A DNA stretch of 5,971 nt from Planctomycetaceae bacterium (GTDB lineage: Bacteria > Planctomycetota > Planctomycetia > Planctomycetales > Planctomycetaceae). The stretch is taken from positions 1 through 5,971 of the forward strand of contig JAESQE010000339.1 in the NCBI GenBank assembly GCA_016765335.1, given 5' to 3'. The translations under genes were made by a program, and so were the position numbers. Below the pieces are notes generated by a model. The model ran no database searches and had not been told where the DNA came from. It worked only from the letters and a program-made list of their open reading frames with translations. Positions 1 to 5,822 of this stretch are shown piece after piece (the first letter of the stretch is position 1; the number at the start of each line of letters is the position of its first letter).

Positions 1-128
1 AAGTAAATTCCAGCCTCACGCTGCAAGGTGGCTATTTCTGGTTCTGGTACGGAAACGCTGTTCAAAACGGTGGCTTGGACCGAGACGACGCCAGCCAGAT
101 TTACTTCTTGGCAAACTACGATTTCTAA
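1..128 (+). CDS. C-terminal end of an outer-membrane beta-barrel protein (partial)
   Basis: The frame with codons starting at base 3 is open from the window edge to the TAA at 126-128 and gives 41 residues. The segment is rich in aromatic and alternating residues ([16 protein letters not shown], then [14 protein letters not shown]) and ends in a C-terminal phenylalanine. This is the usual signature of the last beta strands of an outer-membrane barrel recognised by the BAM machinery. The pattern resembles the ends of porin or alginate-export-like proteins of Gram-negative bacteria, including planctomycetes, but 41 residues are too few to name a family. A strong terminator follows 22 bases after the stop, which supports this being the true gene end and the last gene of its transcript. 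The start and most of the protein lie outside the window. Reading frame: confident. Barrel call: moderate. Substrate: unknown. Confidence 0.7.
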   Translation, partial: VNSSLTLQGGYFWFWYGNAVQNGGLDRDDASQIYFLANYDF

Positions 129-150
129 ATCGCAGGCAGCTATTACACTC

Positions 151-187
151 AAAGATCCTCTTGCTATTGTGGCCTGAGGATCTTTTT
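151..187 (+). terminator. Rho-independent terminator of the barrel-protein gene
   Basis: There is a perfect 10-bp stem, AAAGATCCTC (151-160) with GAGGATCTTT (176-185), around a 15-base loop, running into a T-run at 183-187. It sits 22 bases after the stop codon at 126-128. Because the A-run at 151-153 mirrors the T-run, it could also act weakly in the opposite direction. Confidence 0.85.
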
Positions 188-245
188 GCATGGCTTCCAA
201 TACCAGCCCGAAGCGACAGTTTTGAAGTTGCACACTTTGGGAGGA

Positions 246-322
246 GGTGAGCGAAATTATGTTTCGCGAGCTACACGATTAATTCGATGAAGGGGTGGCT
301 GGGGCGCCAATCGATTGTTGAG
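246..322 (+). repeat. Dispersed repeat, copy L of an inverted pair
   Basis: This stretch aligns with the minus strand of 458-536. Blocks in common are GGTGAG-x-GAAATT-x-TG (246-261), TTCGC/GAG (about 263-270), an ungapped 34-base section that ends in the 12-base identical block GGGTGGCTGGGG (293-304), and a trailing TTGAG (318-322). The lengths differ by only 2 bases (77 against 79). The copy contains a small hairpin, GCGAAA (251-256) with TTTCGC (262-267). Similarity is moderate outside the shared blocks, so these are old, diverged copies. Confidence 0.5.
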
Positions 323-360
323 TTGTACTTGAGCTGTGTTTGCAAATTATGGATTGCATG

Positions 361-412
361 AAAAAATTGGTTATGGCCCCAGATGTGGGATACTTCTGGG
401 GCCATAACCAAT
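361..412 (-). terminator. Strong minus-strand terminator-like hairpin
   Basis: A perfect 18-bp inverted repeat, ATTGGTTATGGCCCCAGA (366-383) with its complement at 395-412, encloses an 11-base loop (384-394). Read on the minus strand, the stem runs directly into TTTTTT (366-361), which fits intrinsic termination of leftward transcription. The plus-strand side has no T-run after 412. The gene or RNA it would terminate is not obvious: no credible minus-strand coding region lies to the right. It could instead be a stand-alone palindromic repeat. Confidence 0.6.
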
Positions 413-457
413 ACCCTGTAAGGTCCAGTCAGTTTTGCATGGGCGAGCTATAATTTC

Positions 458-536
458 CTCAAAACGTCCTTTGCACCCCAGCCACCCTTTTGTCCATTTG
501 CTGGAACGCCTCTGCGAATTCACAATTTCCCTCACC
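458..536 (-). repeat. Dispersed repeat, copy R of an inverted pair
   Basis: Read on the minus strand from 536, this copy carries GGTGAG-x-GAAATT-x-TG, then TTCGC-x-GAG, then GGGTGGCTGGGG (487 down to 476) and TTGAG, in the same order and spacing as 246-322 on the plus strand. Its 5' end overlaps the first bases of the plus-strand two-hairpin element at 534-590, so the repeats are nested or abutting. Confidence 0.5.
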
Positions 537-590
537 GGGTAGCTCATACGATCCCGTTCAGGGTCGTGTGAGTGCCGTAGGCACCCGAGG
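534..590 (+). repeat. Two-hairpin structured element, copy A
   Basis: The element starts ACCGGGTAGC and folds into two adjacent hairpins. Stem 1 pairs 543-551 with 564-572 (9 bp including one T-G), then has a one-base bulge (T552), then pairs CCC 553-555 with GGG 561-563 around the loop GTTCA. Stem 2 pairs GTGCC (572-576) with GGCAC (580-584) around the loop GTA, followed by the conserved CCGAGG. Base 572 could pair in either stem. Copy B, on the opposite strand at 684-740, matches without gaps at 46 of 57 positions and keeps the same fold through compensatory changes. This may be a structured RNA or a REP-like palindromic DNA element; the family is not identified. Confidence 0.65.
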
Positions 591-683
591 ATGAGGCAAA
601 TCGATTTCATCGCAAAGACGGACAAATGTAATATTACGATCCGTTCAAAACAGTCCATAAACAGTGAACCCGCAATAACTATC

Positions 684-740
684 CCTCGGGTTACTACGCA
701 ACCCAGACAACCCTGAACGGGATTGTCTGGGCTACCCTGT
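684..740 (-). repeat. Two-hairpin structured element, copy B
   Basis: Read on the minus strand from 740, this copy has the same parts as copy A. Stem 1 is CCCAGACAA (731-723) with TTGTCTGGG (710-702), with the same one-base bulge, CCC/GGG extension and GTTCA loop. Stem 2 is GGTTGC with GTAACC around GTA (704-698 and 695-690 region, including one G-T pair), followed by CGAGG. Five base pairs differ from copy A and all five stay paired. On the plus strand the hairpin is followed by CTACCCTG and seven Ts (740-746), so it could also resemble a loose terminator, although the T-run is 8 bases away from the stem. Confidence 0.65.
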
Positions 741-812
741 TTTTTTCTCTGTGCTCTCTGTGGCTCAGTTCTTCGTTTCCTTGAGTCTTCGTAGTTCAAG
801 AATTAATTCGAG
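741..812 (+). repeat. CTCTGTG-type intergenic repeat, copy 1
   Basis: TTTTTT then CTCTGTGCT and CTCTGTGGC, followed by CTTCGTTTCCTTGAG and CTTCGTAGTTCAAG. It aligns with 1193-1272 almost throughout, except that it has one 9-base unit fewer. Read on the other strand it is of the CACAGAG...ACGAAG type. From memory, such sequences recur in intergenic DNA of many bacteria, but I could not check that here. Confidence 0.75.
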
Positions 813-1049
813 GTTGGACCAAGTCTCTGAGCTCAAACGAACTCGCTCGATCTTTTTCGGTAAGTAGCCGATAGGCTGAGTGGTTTTGTCGGCAATTGAC
901 TACCCTTGCTAACAGAATTAACGACCGACAGGTTCACCCAGCGTTTTGGTTATAGAGAATCAACAGGCACACGAAGATGGGCGCAAGCACCACATCCTAC
1001 TTTTGAAATCCCGCTTTAATTGTTTGCTGAGAGCTGAGGAAGGTGCATC

Positions 1050-1102
1050 TTGTTGCTATGCAACCCAATCAAAATTGGCTGAGACATCCGCCAATTTTGA
1101 TT
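1050..1102 (-). repeat. Hairpin pair, possible distant copy C of the two-hairpin element
   Basis: A perfect 13-bp inverted repeat, AATCAAAATTGGC (1067-1079) with GCCAATTTTGATT (1090-1102), has a 10-base loop. Read on the minus strand it is followed after two bases by a second small hairpin, GTTGC-ATA-GCAAC (1064-1052). The order, a long hairpin and then a GGGTTGC tri-loop hairpin, copies the layout of element B, whose second hairpin begins GGGTTGCGTAG. The long stem itself is unrelated in sequence to stem 1 of A and B. The hairpins are certain; the kinship with A and B is a guess. Confidence 0.5.
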
Positions 1103-1104
1103 TT

Positions 1105-1134
1105 ATCCGTGAAAATCCGTGTGCATCCGTGGCT
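1105..1134 (+). repeat. 10-base tandem repeat, ATCCGTG x3
   Basis: Three head-to-tail 10-base units, ATCCGTGAAA, ATCCGTGTGC and ATCCGTGGCT, share a constant 7-base core and a variable 3-base tail, and are followed by AAGTTTTTT. The array starts three bases after the 13-bp hairpin that ends at 1102. The ten-base period is close to one DNA helix turn and rules out coding constraint. It resembles the ATCCGTG/ATCTGTG intergenic repeats I recall from other bacteria (not checked). Confidence 0.7.
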
Positions 1135-1192
1135 AAGTTTTTTCACTCACTCGGTGGCGATTCGGGCTGGTATGCCGGTAACCGATAAACTC

Positions 1193-1272
1193 TTTTTTCT
1201 CTGTGCTCTCGGTGTCCTCTGTGGCTCTTTTCTTCGTTTCCTTGAGCCTTCGTGGTTCAAGAATAAATTGAG
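1193..1272 (+). repeat. CTCTGTG-type intergenic repeat, copy 2
   Basis: The second copy of the repeat at 741-812, in the same orientation. It has three 9-base units, CTCTGTGCT, CTCGGTGTC and CTCTGTGGC (1199-1225), where copy 1 has two, and then the shared CTTCGTTTCCTTGAG, CTTCGTGGTTCAAG and AAT-rich tail. The copies differ by one 9-base unit and a handful of substitutions, as expected if the array gains and loses units by slippage. Confidence 0.75.
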
Positions 1273-1277
1273 TACAG

Positions 1278-1304
1278 CTCCCCCCTGCTTACTCCAAGGG
1301 GGAG
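1278..1304. repeat. CTCCCCC/GGGGGAG hairpin
   Basis: A 7-bp G+C-rich stem pairs 1278-1284 with 1298-1304, with a 13-base loop. It directly follows the CTCTGTG-type repeat. No T-run follows on either side, so it is not a normal intrinsic terminator. It resembles the short C-rich/G-rich palindromes dispersed in some bacterial genomes, but only one copy is visible here. Confidence 0.5.
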
Positions 1305-1357
1305 AACCCTTCAAGCGACCTCTCACGGGCACTCGACGGTAGACAGTCACGTCAAAG

Positions 1358-1393
1358 ATTCTGGATAACTTTGTTGATCCCAGAATTATTTTT
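1358..1393 (+). terminator. Terminator-like hairpin 117 bases upstream of proS
   Basis: ATTCTGG (1358-1364) pairs with CCAGAAT (1380-1386). The stem continues as AT/AT and AAC/GTT with single-base bulges at 1376 and 1379 and closes on a TTT loop. TTATTTTT (1386-1393) follows. This is a plausible intrinsic terminator reading rightward. No coding region lies immediately upstream, so it either ends a non-coding transcript, protects proS from read-through, or forms part of the proS leader. Confidence 0.5.
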
Positions 1394-1510
1394 CTCTGAC
1401 GCTTCATGTGTGTCGTGAATCAGCTAAAATCCCCTACTCTCGGCAATACCACCTTTTACTTTTGAGCCGGGTCTTCACTTCTTACTCTCTGATAAACAAA
1501 GGGCAGCGCT

Positions 1511-3247
1511 ATGCGTTGGACAAAATCTTTAATCCCAACCATGAAGGAAACTCCTGCGGATGCAGAAATCCCTTCTCATCAATTAATGCTGCGAGCTGGC
1601 CTGATTCATCAGCTCATGGCTGGAGCCTACACTTATCTTCCGCTTGGTTGGCGATCTATTCAAAAAGCAGCCAATATTATCCGCGAAGAAATGGACCGAG
1701 CTGACGCAGTCGAAATGTTGATGCCAGCTCTGCAACCGATTGATCTATTTGATCGAACGGGTCGAAATGAAGATTTCGGAAGCGTGCTCATCCGGCTGGA
1801 AGTCGCACGTGGTGACCGCAAAGTACAAATGGCATTAGGGCCAACCCACGAAGAAGTGATTACCGATTTGATGGCTCGGCACATTAACAGTTACCGTCAA
1901 TTGCCGATCACGCTTTATCAGATTCAAACCAAATTTCGCAACGAAGAACGTCCCCGATTTGGCGTACTGCGAACCAGCGAATTTCTGATGAAAGACGCTT
2001 ACAGCTTCGCAAGCACACTCGAACAACTTGATGAATCTTATCAAGCGATGTACGACGCTTACTGCCGAATCTTCAAGCGTTGTGGACTCCCCTATATTCC
2101 AGTAGAAGCCGAATCGGGACCTATCGGGGGAGATGCATCCCACGAATTTATGATCCCAGCTGAAAACGGGGAAGACCAAATCGTCTACTGTGAATCTTCT
2201 GGCTATGCAGCCAACCTGGAACGAGCAGAAACCGGTCGCAAGCAGCCTGATCTTTCAGCTGCTGAAAATCCACAAGAACTCAGAGAGATCGACACTCCCA
2301 AAGTCGGAACGATCAGCGAAGTTTGTACGCTACTGAAGTGCCAACCTGAGCAGATGATTAAAACTCTGATCTATCTGGCAGATGAAAAACCAGTTGCCGT
2401 TTTACTTCGAGGCGATCACGAAGCCAATGAAGGCAAAATCCGTCGAGCATTAAATGTTGAATCTCTGGAAATGGCTGATGAAGCAACCATCGAAAAAGTG
2501 ACCGGGGCCAAAATTGGTTTTGCAGGACCTGTTGGAATCGGTTGCCCGATTATTGCTGATCACGATGTGCCTGCAATCAAAGATGCAATCACCGGTGCGA
2601 ACAAAACAGACACACACTACACCGGCGTCAACATTGCCCGAGATTATCAATTGACTGAGACTTTTGATCTTCGCAACGCAGTTCAAGGCGACCCCTGCCC
2701 GAAAAGCGGAGAACCGATGAATCTGGTTCATGGGATCGAAGTCGGTCATGTGTTCAAGCTGGGAACTAAATACTCAGATGCTCTCGGTGCAGATTTTCTG
2801 AACGAACATGAAAAAAGAGAATCGATCATCATGGGCTGCTACGGAATCGGCGTGAACCGAATTGTTGCAGGTCTGGCAGAAACTTCTCACGACGAGAATG
2901 GCTTGATCTGGCCGATCAGCATTGCCCCGTTTGAAGTGATTCTCATTCCATTGAAAACGAACGATGAAGAACTGATGCAGGTCGCCAATAAAGTTTACGC
3001 AGAACTCCAAGACCAGGGTGTTGATGTCCTGATGGATGACCGCAAAGCTCGCCCCGGTTTCAAGTTCAAAGACGCCGACTTGATCGGTATCCCTTATCGT
3101 ATCGTCATCGGAGGCAAAGGCCTGCAAGAAGGAATCGCAGAGGTTAAAGGCCGCACCGATGATCAGCCAGAAAAAATCCCATTGGACGATGTGGTCGCTC
3201 ACGTCTGCAATCTCGTCCAGAAAGCAAAAGACGAATTGAACGGATAA
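1511..3247 (+). CDS. proS: Prolyl-tRNA synthetase, bacterial type with editing domain
   Basis: Cytosolic class II aminoacyl-tRNA synthetase that joins proline to tRNA(Pro) using ATP. The 578 residues match the bacterial form (E. coli 572), and the start [19 protein letters not shown] lines up with the E. coli start [19 protein letters not shown], so the ATG at 1511 is right. A weak purine stretch, AAAGGG, lies about 8 bases upstream. Order of parts: class II motif 1 around 56-76; the [10 protein letters not shown] proline-pocket loop at 110-119; motif 2 with [10 protein letters not shown] at 142-151 and FLMKDAYSF at 158-166; the YbaK-like editing insertion from about 225 to 405, with a KT pair at 284-285 and His369 in THYTG, at the place of the E. 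coli editing histidine; motif 3 [10 protein letters not shown] at 441-450; and the anticodon-binding domain from about 472 to the end. All key motifs are intact. The bacterial architecture with the insertion suggests that misacylated Ala-tRNA(Pro) is cleared in cis. It is probably transcribed alone. Confidence 0.97.
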   Translation: MRWTKSLIPTMKETPADAEIPSHQLMLRAGLIHQLMAGAYTYLPLGWRSIQKAANIIREEMDRADAVEMLMPALQPIDLFDRTGRNEDFGSVLIRLEVARGDRKVQMALGPTHEEVITDLMARHINSYRQLPITLYQIQTKFRNEERPRFGVLRTSEFLMKDAYSFASTLEQLDESYQAMYDAYCRIFKRCGLPYIPVEAESGPIGGDASHEFMIPAENGEDQIVYCESSGYAANLERAETGRKQPDLSAAENPQELREIDTPKVGTISEVCTLLKCQPEQMIKTLIYLADEKPVAVLLRGDHEANEGKIRRALNVESLEMADEATIEKVTGAKIGFAGPVGIGCPIIADHDVPAIKDAITGANKTDTHYTGVNIARDYQLTETFDLRNAVQGDPCPKSGEPMNLVHGIEVGHVFKLGTKYSDALGADFLNEHEKRESIIMGCYGIGVNRIVAGLAETSHDENGLIWPISIAPFEVILIPLKTNDEELMQVANKVYAELQDQGVDVLMDDRKARPGFKFKDADLIGIPYRIVIGGKGLQEGIAEVKGRTDDQPEKIPLDDVVAHVCNLVQKAKDELNG

Positions 3248-3279
3248 TTTGTTAGCCGGAAGCCCAAAGATAGCTTTGA

Positions 3280-3410
3280 GGGAACCTCTATTAATTCAAA
3301 TGGGGCACAGACATTCGGTGTCTGTTTCGTTTGAGCATGCCTCAATTCAAGGCAGACAAGAATGTCTACCCTCCGTTCGCAATGTGTTTTTGAATTACAT
3401 AGAGGTTCCC
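3280..3410. mobile_element. MITE-like 131-base element between proS and its terminator
   Basis: The ends are inverted repeats. GGGAACCTCTAT-TAATTCAAA (3280-3300) matches the complement of 3389-3410 apart from one extra base in the right arm. TTGA occurs directly outside both ends (3276-3279 and 3411-3414), as a 4-base target duplication would. The 88-base interior holds no gene but is hairpin-rich: ACAGACA (3307-3313) with TGTCTGT (3319-3325), TTGAG (3331-3335) with CTCAA (3341-3345), and AGACA (3354-3358) with TGTCT (3363-3367). The small size, terminal inverted repeats and lack of a transposase fit a miniature inverted-repeat element mobilised in trans by an insertion sequence with similar ends. 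The IS family cannot be named. Alternatively it could be a structured 3'-UTR element. Confidence 0.55.
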
Positions 3411-3415
3411 TTGAG

Positions 3416-3458
3416 TTGCGATCACAGATGCTCCATTTCTGTGATCGCAATAATTTTT
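3416..3458 (+). terminator. Rho-independent terminator, probably for proS
   Basis: A perfect 13-bp stem, TTGCGATCACAGA (3416-3428) with TCTGTGATCGCAA (3438-3450), has a 9-base loop and is followed by TAATTTTT (3451-3458). It sits 169 bases after the proS stop. The MITE-like element fills most of that gap, so without it the terminator would lie about 35-40 bases after the stop, a normal distance. Confidence 0.85.
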
Positions 3459-3692
3459 CCTGCTTGCAGGCGTTTCTTCCCTTAGATTCCGGGTCTCCCT
3501 GCGGAAAATCTTGCCGCTTCGGTTGAAATATTTGACTAATTACATCACCCTTCGTTGATACACATCGATCCAGATACCGCAGGCCCATTCCTAACAGGGC
3601 TGCAAAATAACGATCCTCGGCACCGCTAATGAACAAATGCGGTTCTTACTCCCCTTTCTAACAATATTTTAGATTCAAAACGGAACAGTGAC
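3459..3692. other. Intergenic leader before the sugar-isomerase-like gene
   Basis: No gene, repeat or strong hairpin is visible. A TTGACT at 3532-3537 resembles a -35 box, but no good -10 hexamer stands 16-18 bases downstream, so no promoter is called. The promoter for the downstream gene or genes presumably lies here, since a terminator precedes the stretch. Confidence 0.4.
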
Positions 3693-4718
3693 ATGTCTAA
3701 CACGTACCCTAAATTACATAATGCAATGTGGCCCGGCTTGGTTGGAAAAGAAGAAGGAACCGACCATCCACCAATCAGCTTGGAACATATGCTGGAATTG
3801 ACAGCTGCGGCTGAAGTCAACGGGCAAAAATACGAGGGAATTGATTCCTTCCTGTTCCACCCTCACACTGACCCAGATGCCTCCGAATCAGAGTTGCGAA
3901 AAATGGCAGACCTGGTCGCCAGTTACGATTTAAAAATTGGTTCTCTGGTTGCACCGATCTGGCCAGGTACCGTTGGTGATGCAGCCATGGGCGACGATGA
4001 AGCCCAGGGGAAATTTGTACTTGCAGTTGAAAAAGCCTGTCGAATTGCCAAAATCTTCAACGAACACGGCGTTCGCAGCTACGGTTGCATCCGAATGGAC
4101 TCAGCCTCTGGTGTTGATGAATGGTCCAAGGATAAAGAAGGAAATACGAAGCGTATTATCGAAACCTTCAAAAAAGCAGTTGCAGTTGCAGCCGATCACG
4201 GAGAAAGATTAGCCATCGAAGGAGAAATTTGCTGGGGAGCAATGCATTCCTGGAAGGATGTACTCAACCTGCTTGAAGCTGTCGATGCACCAGAAACCTT
4301 GGGTTTCCAGGCAGATTTGGCTCATACCTACCTGTACCTTCTGGGATACAACTCTGAAGAAAATGCCTTGCTAAAACCTGGCTATTGCGAAGAAGAATTC
4401 TGGGCAGCCTATAAAACAATGACCGATGCACTTCGTCCTTGGACGATTGATTTCCACGTTGCCCAAAACGATGGAGAAGTCCACGGAACCGGAGCACACG
4501 ATAAAACAGGAAAACATTGCCCAGCTGACGATCCGAACGGCAAAATCGATATTGTGAAGTGCTCAAGTTACTGGCTCGAAGGTGCCAAAGAACGCGGCAT
4601 CAAACATATCTGCTGGGATGGCTGCATGTTCCCGAACGAAATGCTTGAATCTCCTGCGACCTGGAACACAATTCTTGACACCATGATTCAGGTTCGGGAC
4701 TCAAGCGGTTGGGAGTAG
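3693..4718 (+). CDS. Sugar phosphate isomerase/epimerase-like protein (xylose isomerase-type TIM barrel)
   Basis: A 341-residue soluble protein without a signal peptide. It reads as a member of the xylose-isomerase-like TIM-barrel superfamily (AP endonuclease 2 fold), metal-dependent enzymes that isomerise or epimerise sugars and cyclitols or act on their keto forms. Visible support: strand-end acidic residues in LAIEGE (173-178, Glu176/Glu178), Asp208 and His211 in ADLAHTY (the D-x-x-H metal-site pattern), His255 in [10 protein letters not shown], and Asp309 in ICWDGCMF near the last strand. Gly/Pro-rich loops are at PIWPGTVGD (88-96) and [10 protein letters not shown] (275-284). No Shine-Dalgarno stands out before the ATG at 3693 (only GGAAC, 3683-3687), which is common in planctomycetes; the N-terminus looks complete. 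It precedes a Gfo/Idh/MocA oxidoreductase with a 132-base gap, a pairing typical of sugar or inositol catabolism. Family: confident. Substrate and exact reaction: unknown. Confidence 0.85.
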   Translation: MSNTYPKLHNAMWPGLVGKEEGTDHPPISLEHMLELTAAAEVNGQKYEGIDSFLFHPHTDPDASESELRKMADLVASYDLKIGSLVAPIWPGTVGDAAMGDDEAQGKFVLAVEKACRIAKIFNEHGVRSYGCIRMDSASGVDEWSKDKEGNTKRIIETFKKAVAVAADHGERLAIEGEICWGAMHSWKDVLNLLEAVDAPETLGFQADLAHTYLYLLGYNSEENALLKPGYCEEEFWAAYKTMTDALRPWTIDFHVAQNDGEVHGTGAHDKTGKHCPADDPNGKIDIVKCSSYWLEGAKERGIKHICWDGCMFPNEMLESPATWNTILDTMIQVRDSSGWE

Positions 4719-4721
4719 GCA

Positions 4722-4756
4722 AGTCGTGCGGATTACCTCACTGGTAATCCTCGACT
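4722..4756 (+). other. Two-part hairpin between the isomerase-like gene and the oxidoreductase gene
   Basis: GGATTACC (4730-4737) pairs with GGTAATCC (4743-4750) around a TCACT loop. After a small internal loop, AGTCG (4722-4726) pairs with CGACT (4752-4756). It begins 4 bases after the isomerase stop and has no T-run, so it is more likely an mRNA 3'-end stabiliser, a processing site or a partial (factor-dependent) stop than an intrinsic terminator. Confidence 0.6.
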
Positions 4757-4835
4757 AGCATTCTGGTCAAAACACTAAAAAACAACTAAGAGATAATCTG
4801 GGCATGACTGCTCCGAATATGTCTTAATACATAAC

Positions 4836-4841
4836 AAAGGA
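4836..4841 (+). promoter_or_regulatory. Ribosome binding site of the oxidoreductase gene
   Basis: AAAGGA ends 9 bases before the ATG at 4851. It fixes this start and contrasts with the poor site before the upstream isomerase-like gene. Confidence 0.65.
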
Positions 4842-4850
4842 TCATTAATC

Positions 4851-5822
4851 ATGGCAAAAGAACTTCGTATTGGCCTTGTAGGCTACGGATTTATGGGGCG
4901 TACGCACACCAACGGCTACAAACGAGTCAACGATTTTTTCCCAGAACTCGAATACCGACCTGTGCTTCAAGCTGTTTGTGGACGAACCGAAGATAAAGCA
5001 AAGGAATTTGCTGAACAATGGCAGTTCAAATCTTACGAAACCGATTGGCGGAAGTTGATTGCACGTGATGACATCGACGCGATCGACATTGTCACACCAA
5101 ACGATACGCATGCAGAAATCGCAATCGCAGCTGCTGAAGCAGGCAAAATGGTTCTGTGTGAAAAACCGCTGGCTCGTACCGCAGAAGAATCCCTGCCGAT
5201 GGTGGATGCCATCGAAAAAGCTGGAGTCGCCAACACTGTCTGGTACAACTATCGACGAATCCCAGCTGTCTCACTGGCCAAGAAAATTATTGAATCGGGA
5301 AAACTCGGGAAAATCTTCCATTACCGGGCTAACTTCCTGCAAGACTGGACAATCGACGCAGACCTTCCTCAAGGTGGTGCAGCATTATGGCGATTGGACG
5401 CCAAAGCAGCTGGTTCCGGCGAGACTGGCGACTTGCTGGCTCACTGCATCGATACTGCAATCTGGCTCAACGGTAGCATCAAAGACGTTTCTGCTGTCAC
5501 CGAAACATTCGTCAAAGAACGGATGCATACTCAGACTGGCAAAATGGAAAAAGTCGAAATCGACGATGCCTGCCTGTTCCATTGCCATTTCGATAATGGA
5601 TCTTTGGGCCTGTTTGAATCCACCAGATATGCTCGCGGGCACAAAGCTTTATACACGCTTGAAATCAACGGTGAAAACGCATCCATCCGCTGGGATCTAC
5701 ACGAATTGAATTACTTGGAATACTTTGATTACTCCGACGATTCGGAAGTGCGTGGTTGGAGAAAAATTCATATCACCGATGGAGACCAGCCTTACATGGA
5801 TCACTGGTGGGTTCCAGGGTGA
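4851..5822 (+). CDS. Gfo/Idh/MocA family NAD(P)-dependent oxidoreductase, 3'-truncated
   Basis: Cytosolic dehydrogenase of the glucose-fructose oxidoreductase / inositol dehydrogenase / MocA family, which oxidises or reduces hydroxyl groups of sugars and cyclitols. The N-terminal Rossmann domain opens with [13 protein letters not shown] (GxGxxG at 11-16) and carries CEKPLA (103-108), whose Lys105 is the family's conserved EKP lysine. The C-terminal alpha/beta domain includes [19 protein letters not shown] (188-206), with His198 at the usual catalytic place, and [10 protein letters not shown] (256-265). The frame stops after 323 residues, just past MDHWWVPG. Relatives I recall run to about 380 residues, with a final helical stretch starting near a GYEH motif; that stretch is absent here. 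The downstream bases instead read as an unrelated minus-strand frame, so the gene is cut at its 3' end by a rearrangement or a sequence join. Function of the shortened product is doubtful. Family: confident. Substrate: unknown. Confidence 0.85.
   Translation: MAKELRIGLVGYGFMGRTHTNGYKRVNDFFPELEYRPVLQAVCGRTEDKAKEFAEQWQFKSYETDWRKLIARDDIDAIDIVTPNDTHAEIAIAAAEAGKMVLCEKPLARTAEESLPMVDAIEKAGVANTVWYNYRRIPAVSLAKKIIESGKLGKIFHYRANFLQDWTIDADLPQGGAALWRLDAKAAGSGETGDLLAHCIDTAIWLNGSIKDVSAVTETFVKERMHTQTGKMEKVEIDDACLFHCHFDNGSLGLFESTRYARGHKALYTLEINGENASIRWDLHELNYLEYFDYSDDSEVRGWRKIHITDGDQPYMDHWWVPG

Larger units (their letters stand above)
129..1510. other. 1.4-kb gene-free, repeat-rich intergenic region
   Basis: No reading frame here has a convincing start, a ribosome binding site and protein-like content together. 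The longer open frames run straight through the repeats and hairpins listed separately; for example, a minus-strand frame starting at 799 simply translates the CTCTGTG-type repeat. The stretches 813-1045, 1145-1192 and 1394-1510 show nothing I can name. The region reads as accumulated dispersed repeats, some of which may be transcribed as structured RNA, rather than as a decayed gene: I found no fragment of a recognisable protein family. Confidence 0.6.

Noticed and set aside
287..361. 24-codon plus-strand frame starting ATGAAGGGGTGGCTG
   Set aside because: No ribosome binding site, and it lies on repeat L. The similarity to the R copy extends outside the frame, so there is no reason to prefer coding.
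371..799. Minus-strand open frame of 142 codons
   Set aside because: Its N-terminal part is a translation of the CTCTGTG-type repeat and its C-terminal part runs into the 18-bp hairpin. It also crosses both two-hairpin elements, whose changes follow base pairing, not codons. No ribosome binding site is seen.
946..1407. Overlapping open frames on both strands (946-1188, 1043-1342, 1147-1407)
   Set aside because: They are built from the ATCCGTG and CTCTGTG repeats and the C-rich hairpin, have no family resemblance, and overlap each other on both strands.
3532..3561. TTGACT as a -35 box for the isomerase-like gene
   Set aside because: The bases 16-18 further on (TTGATA or TGATAC) match the -10 consensus at only about two of six positions.
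3199..3636. Open frames over the proS-isomerase gap (minus 3199-3636, plus 3249-3485)
   Set aside because: They run through the MITE-like element and the proS terminator, and the minus one also runs into proS. They have no domain or start signal.
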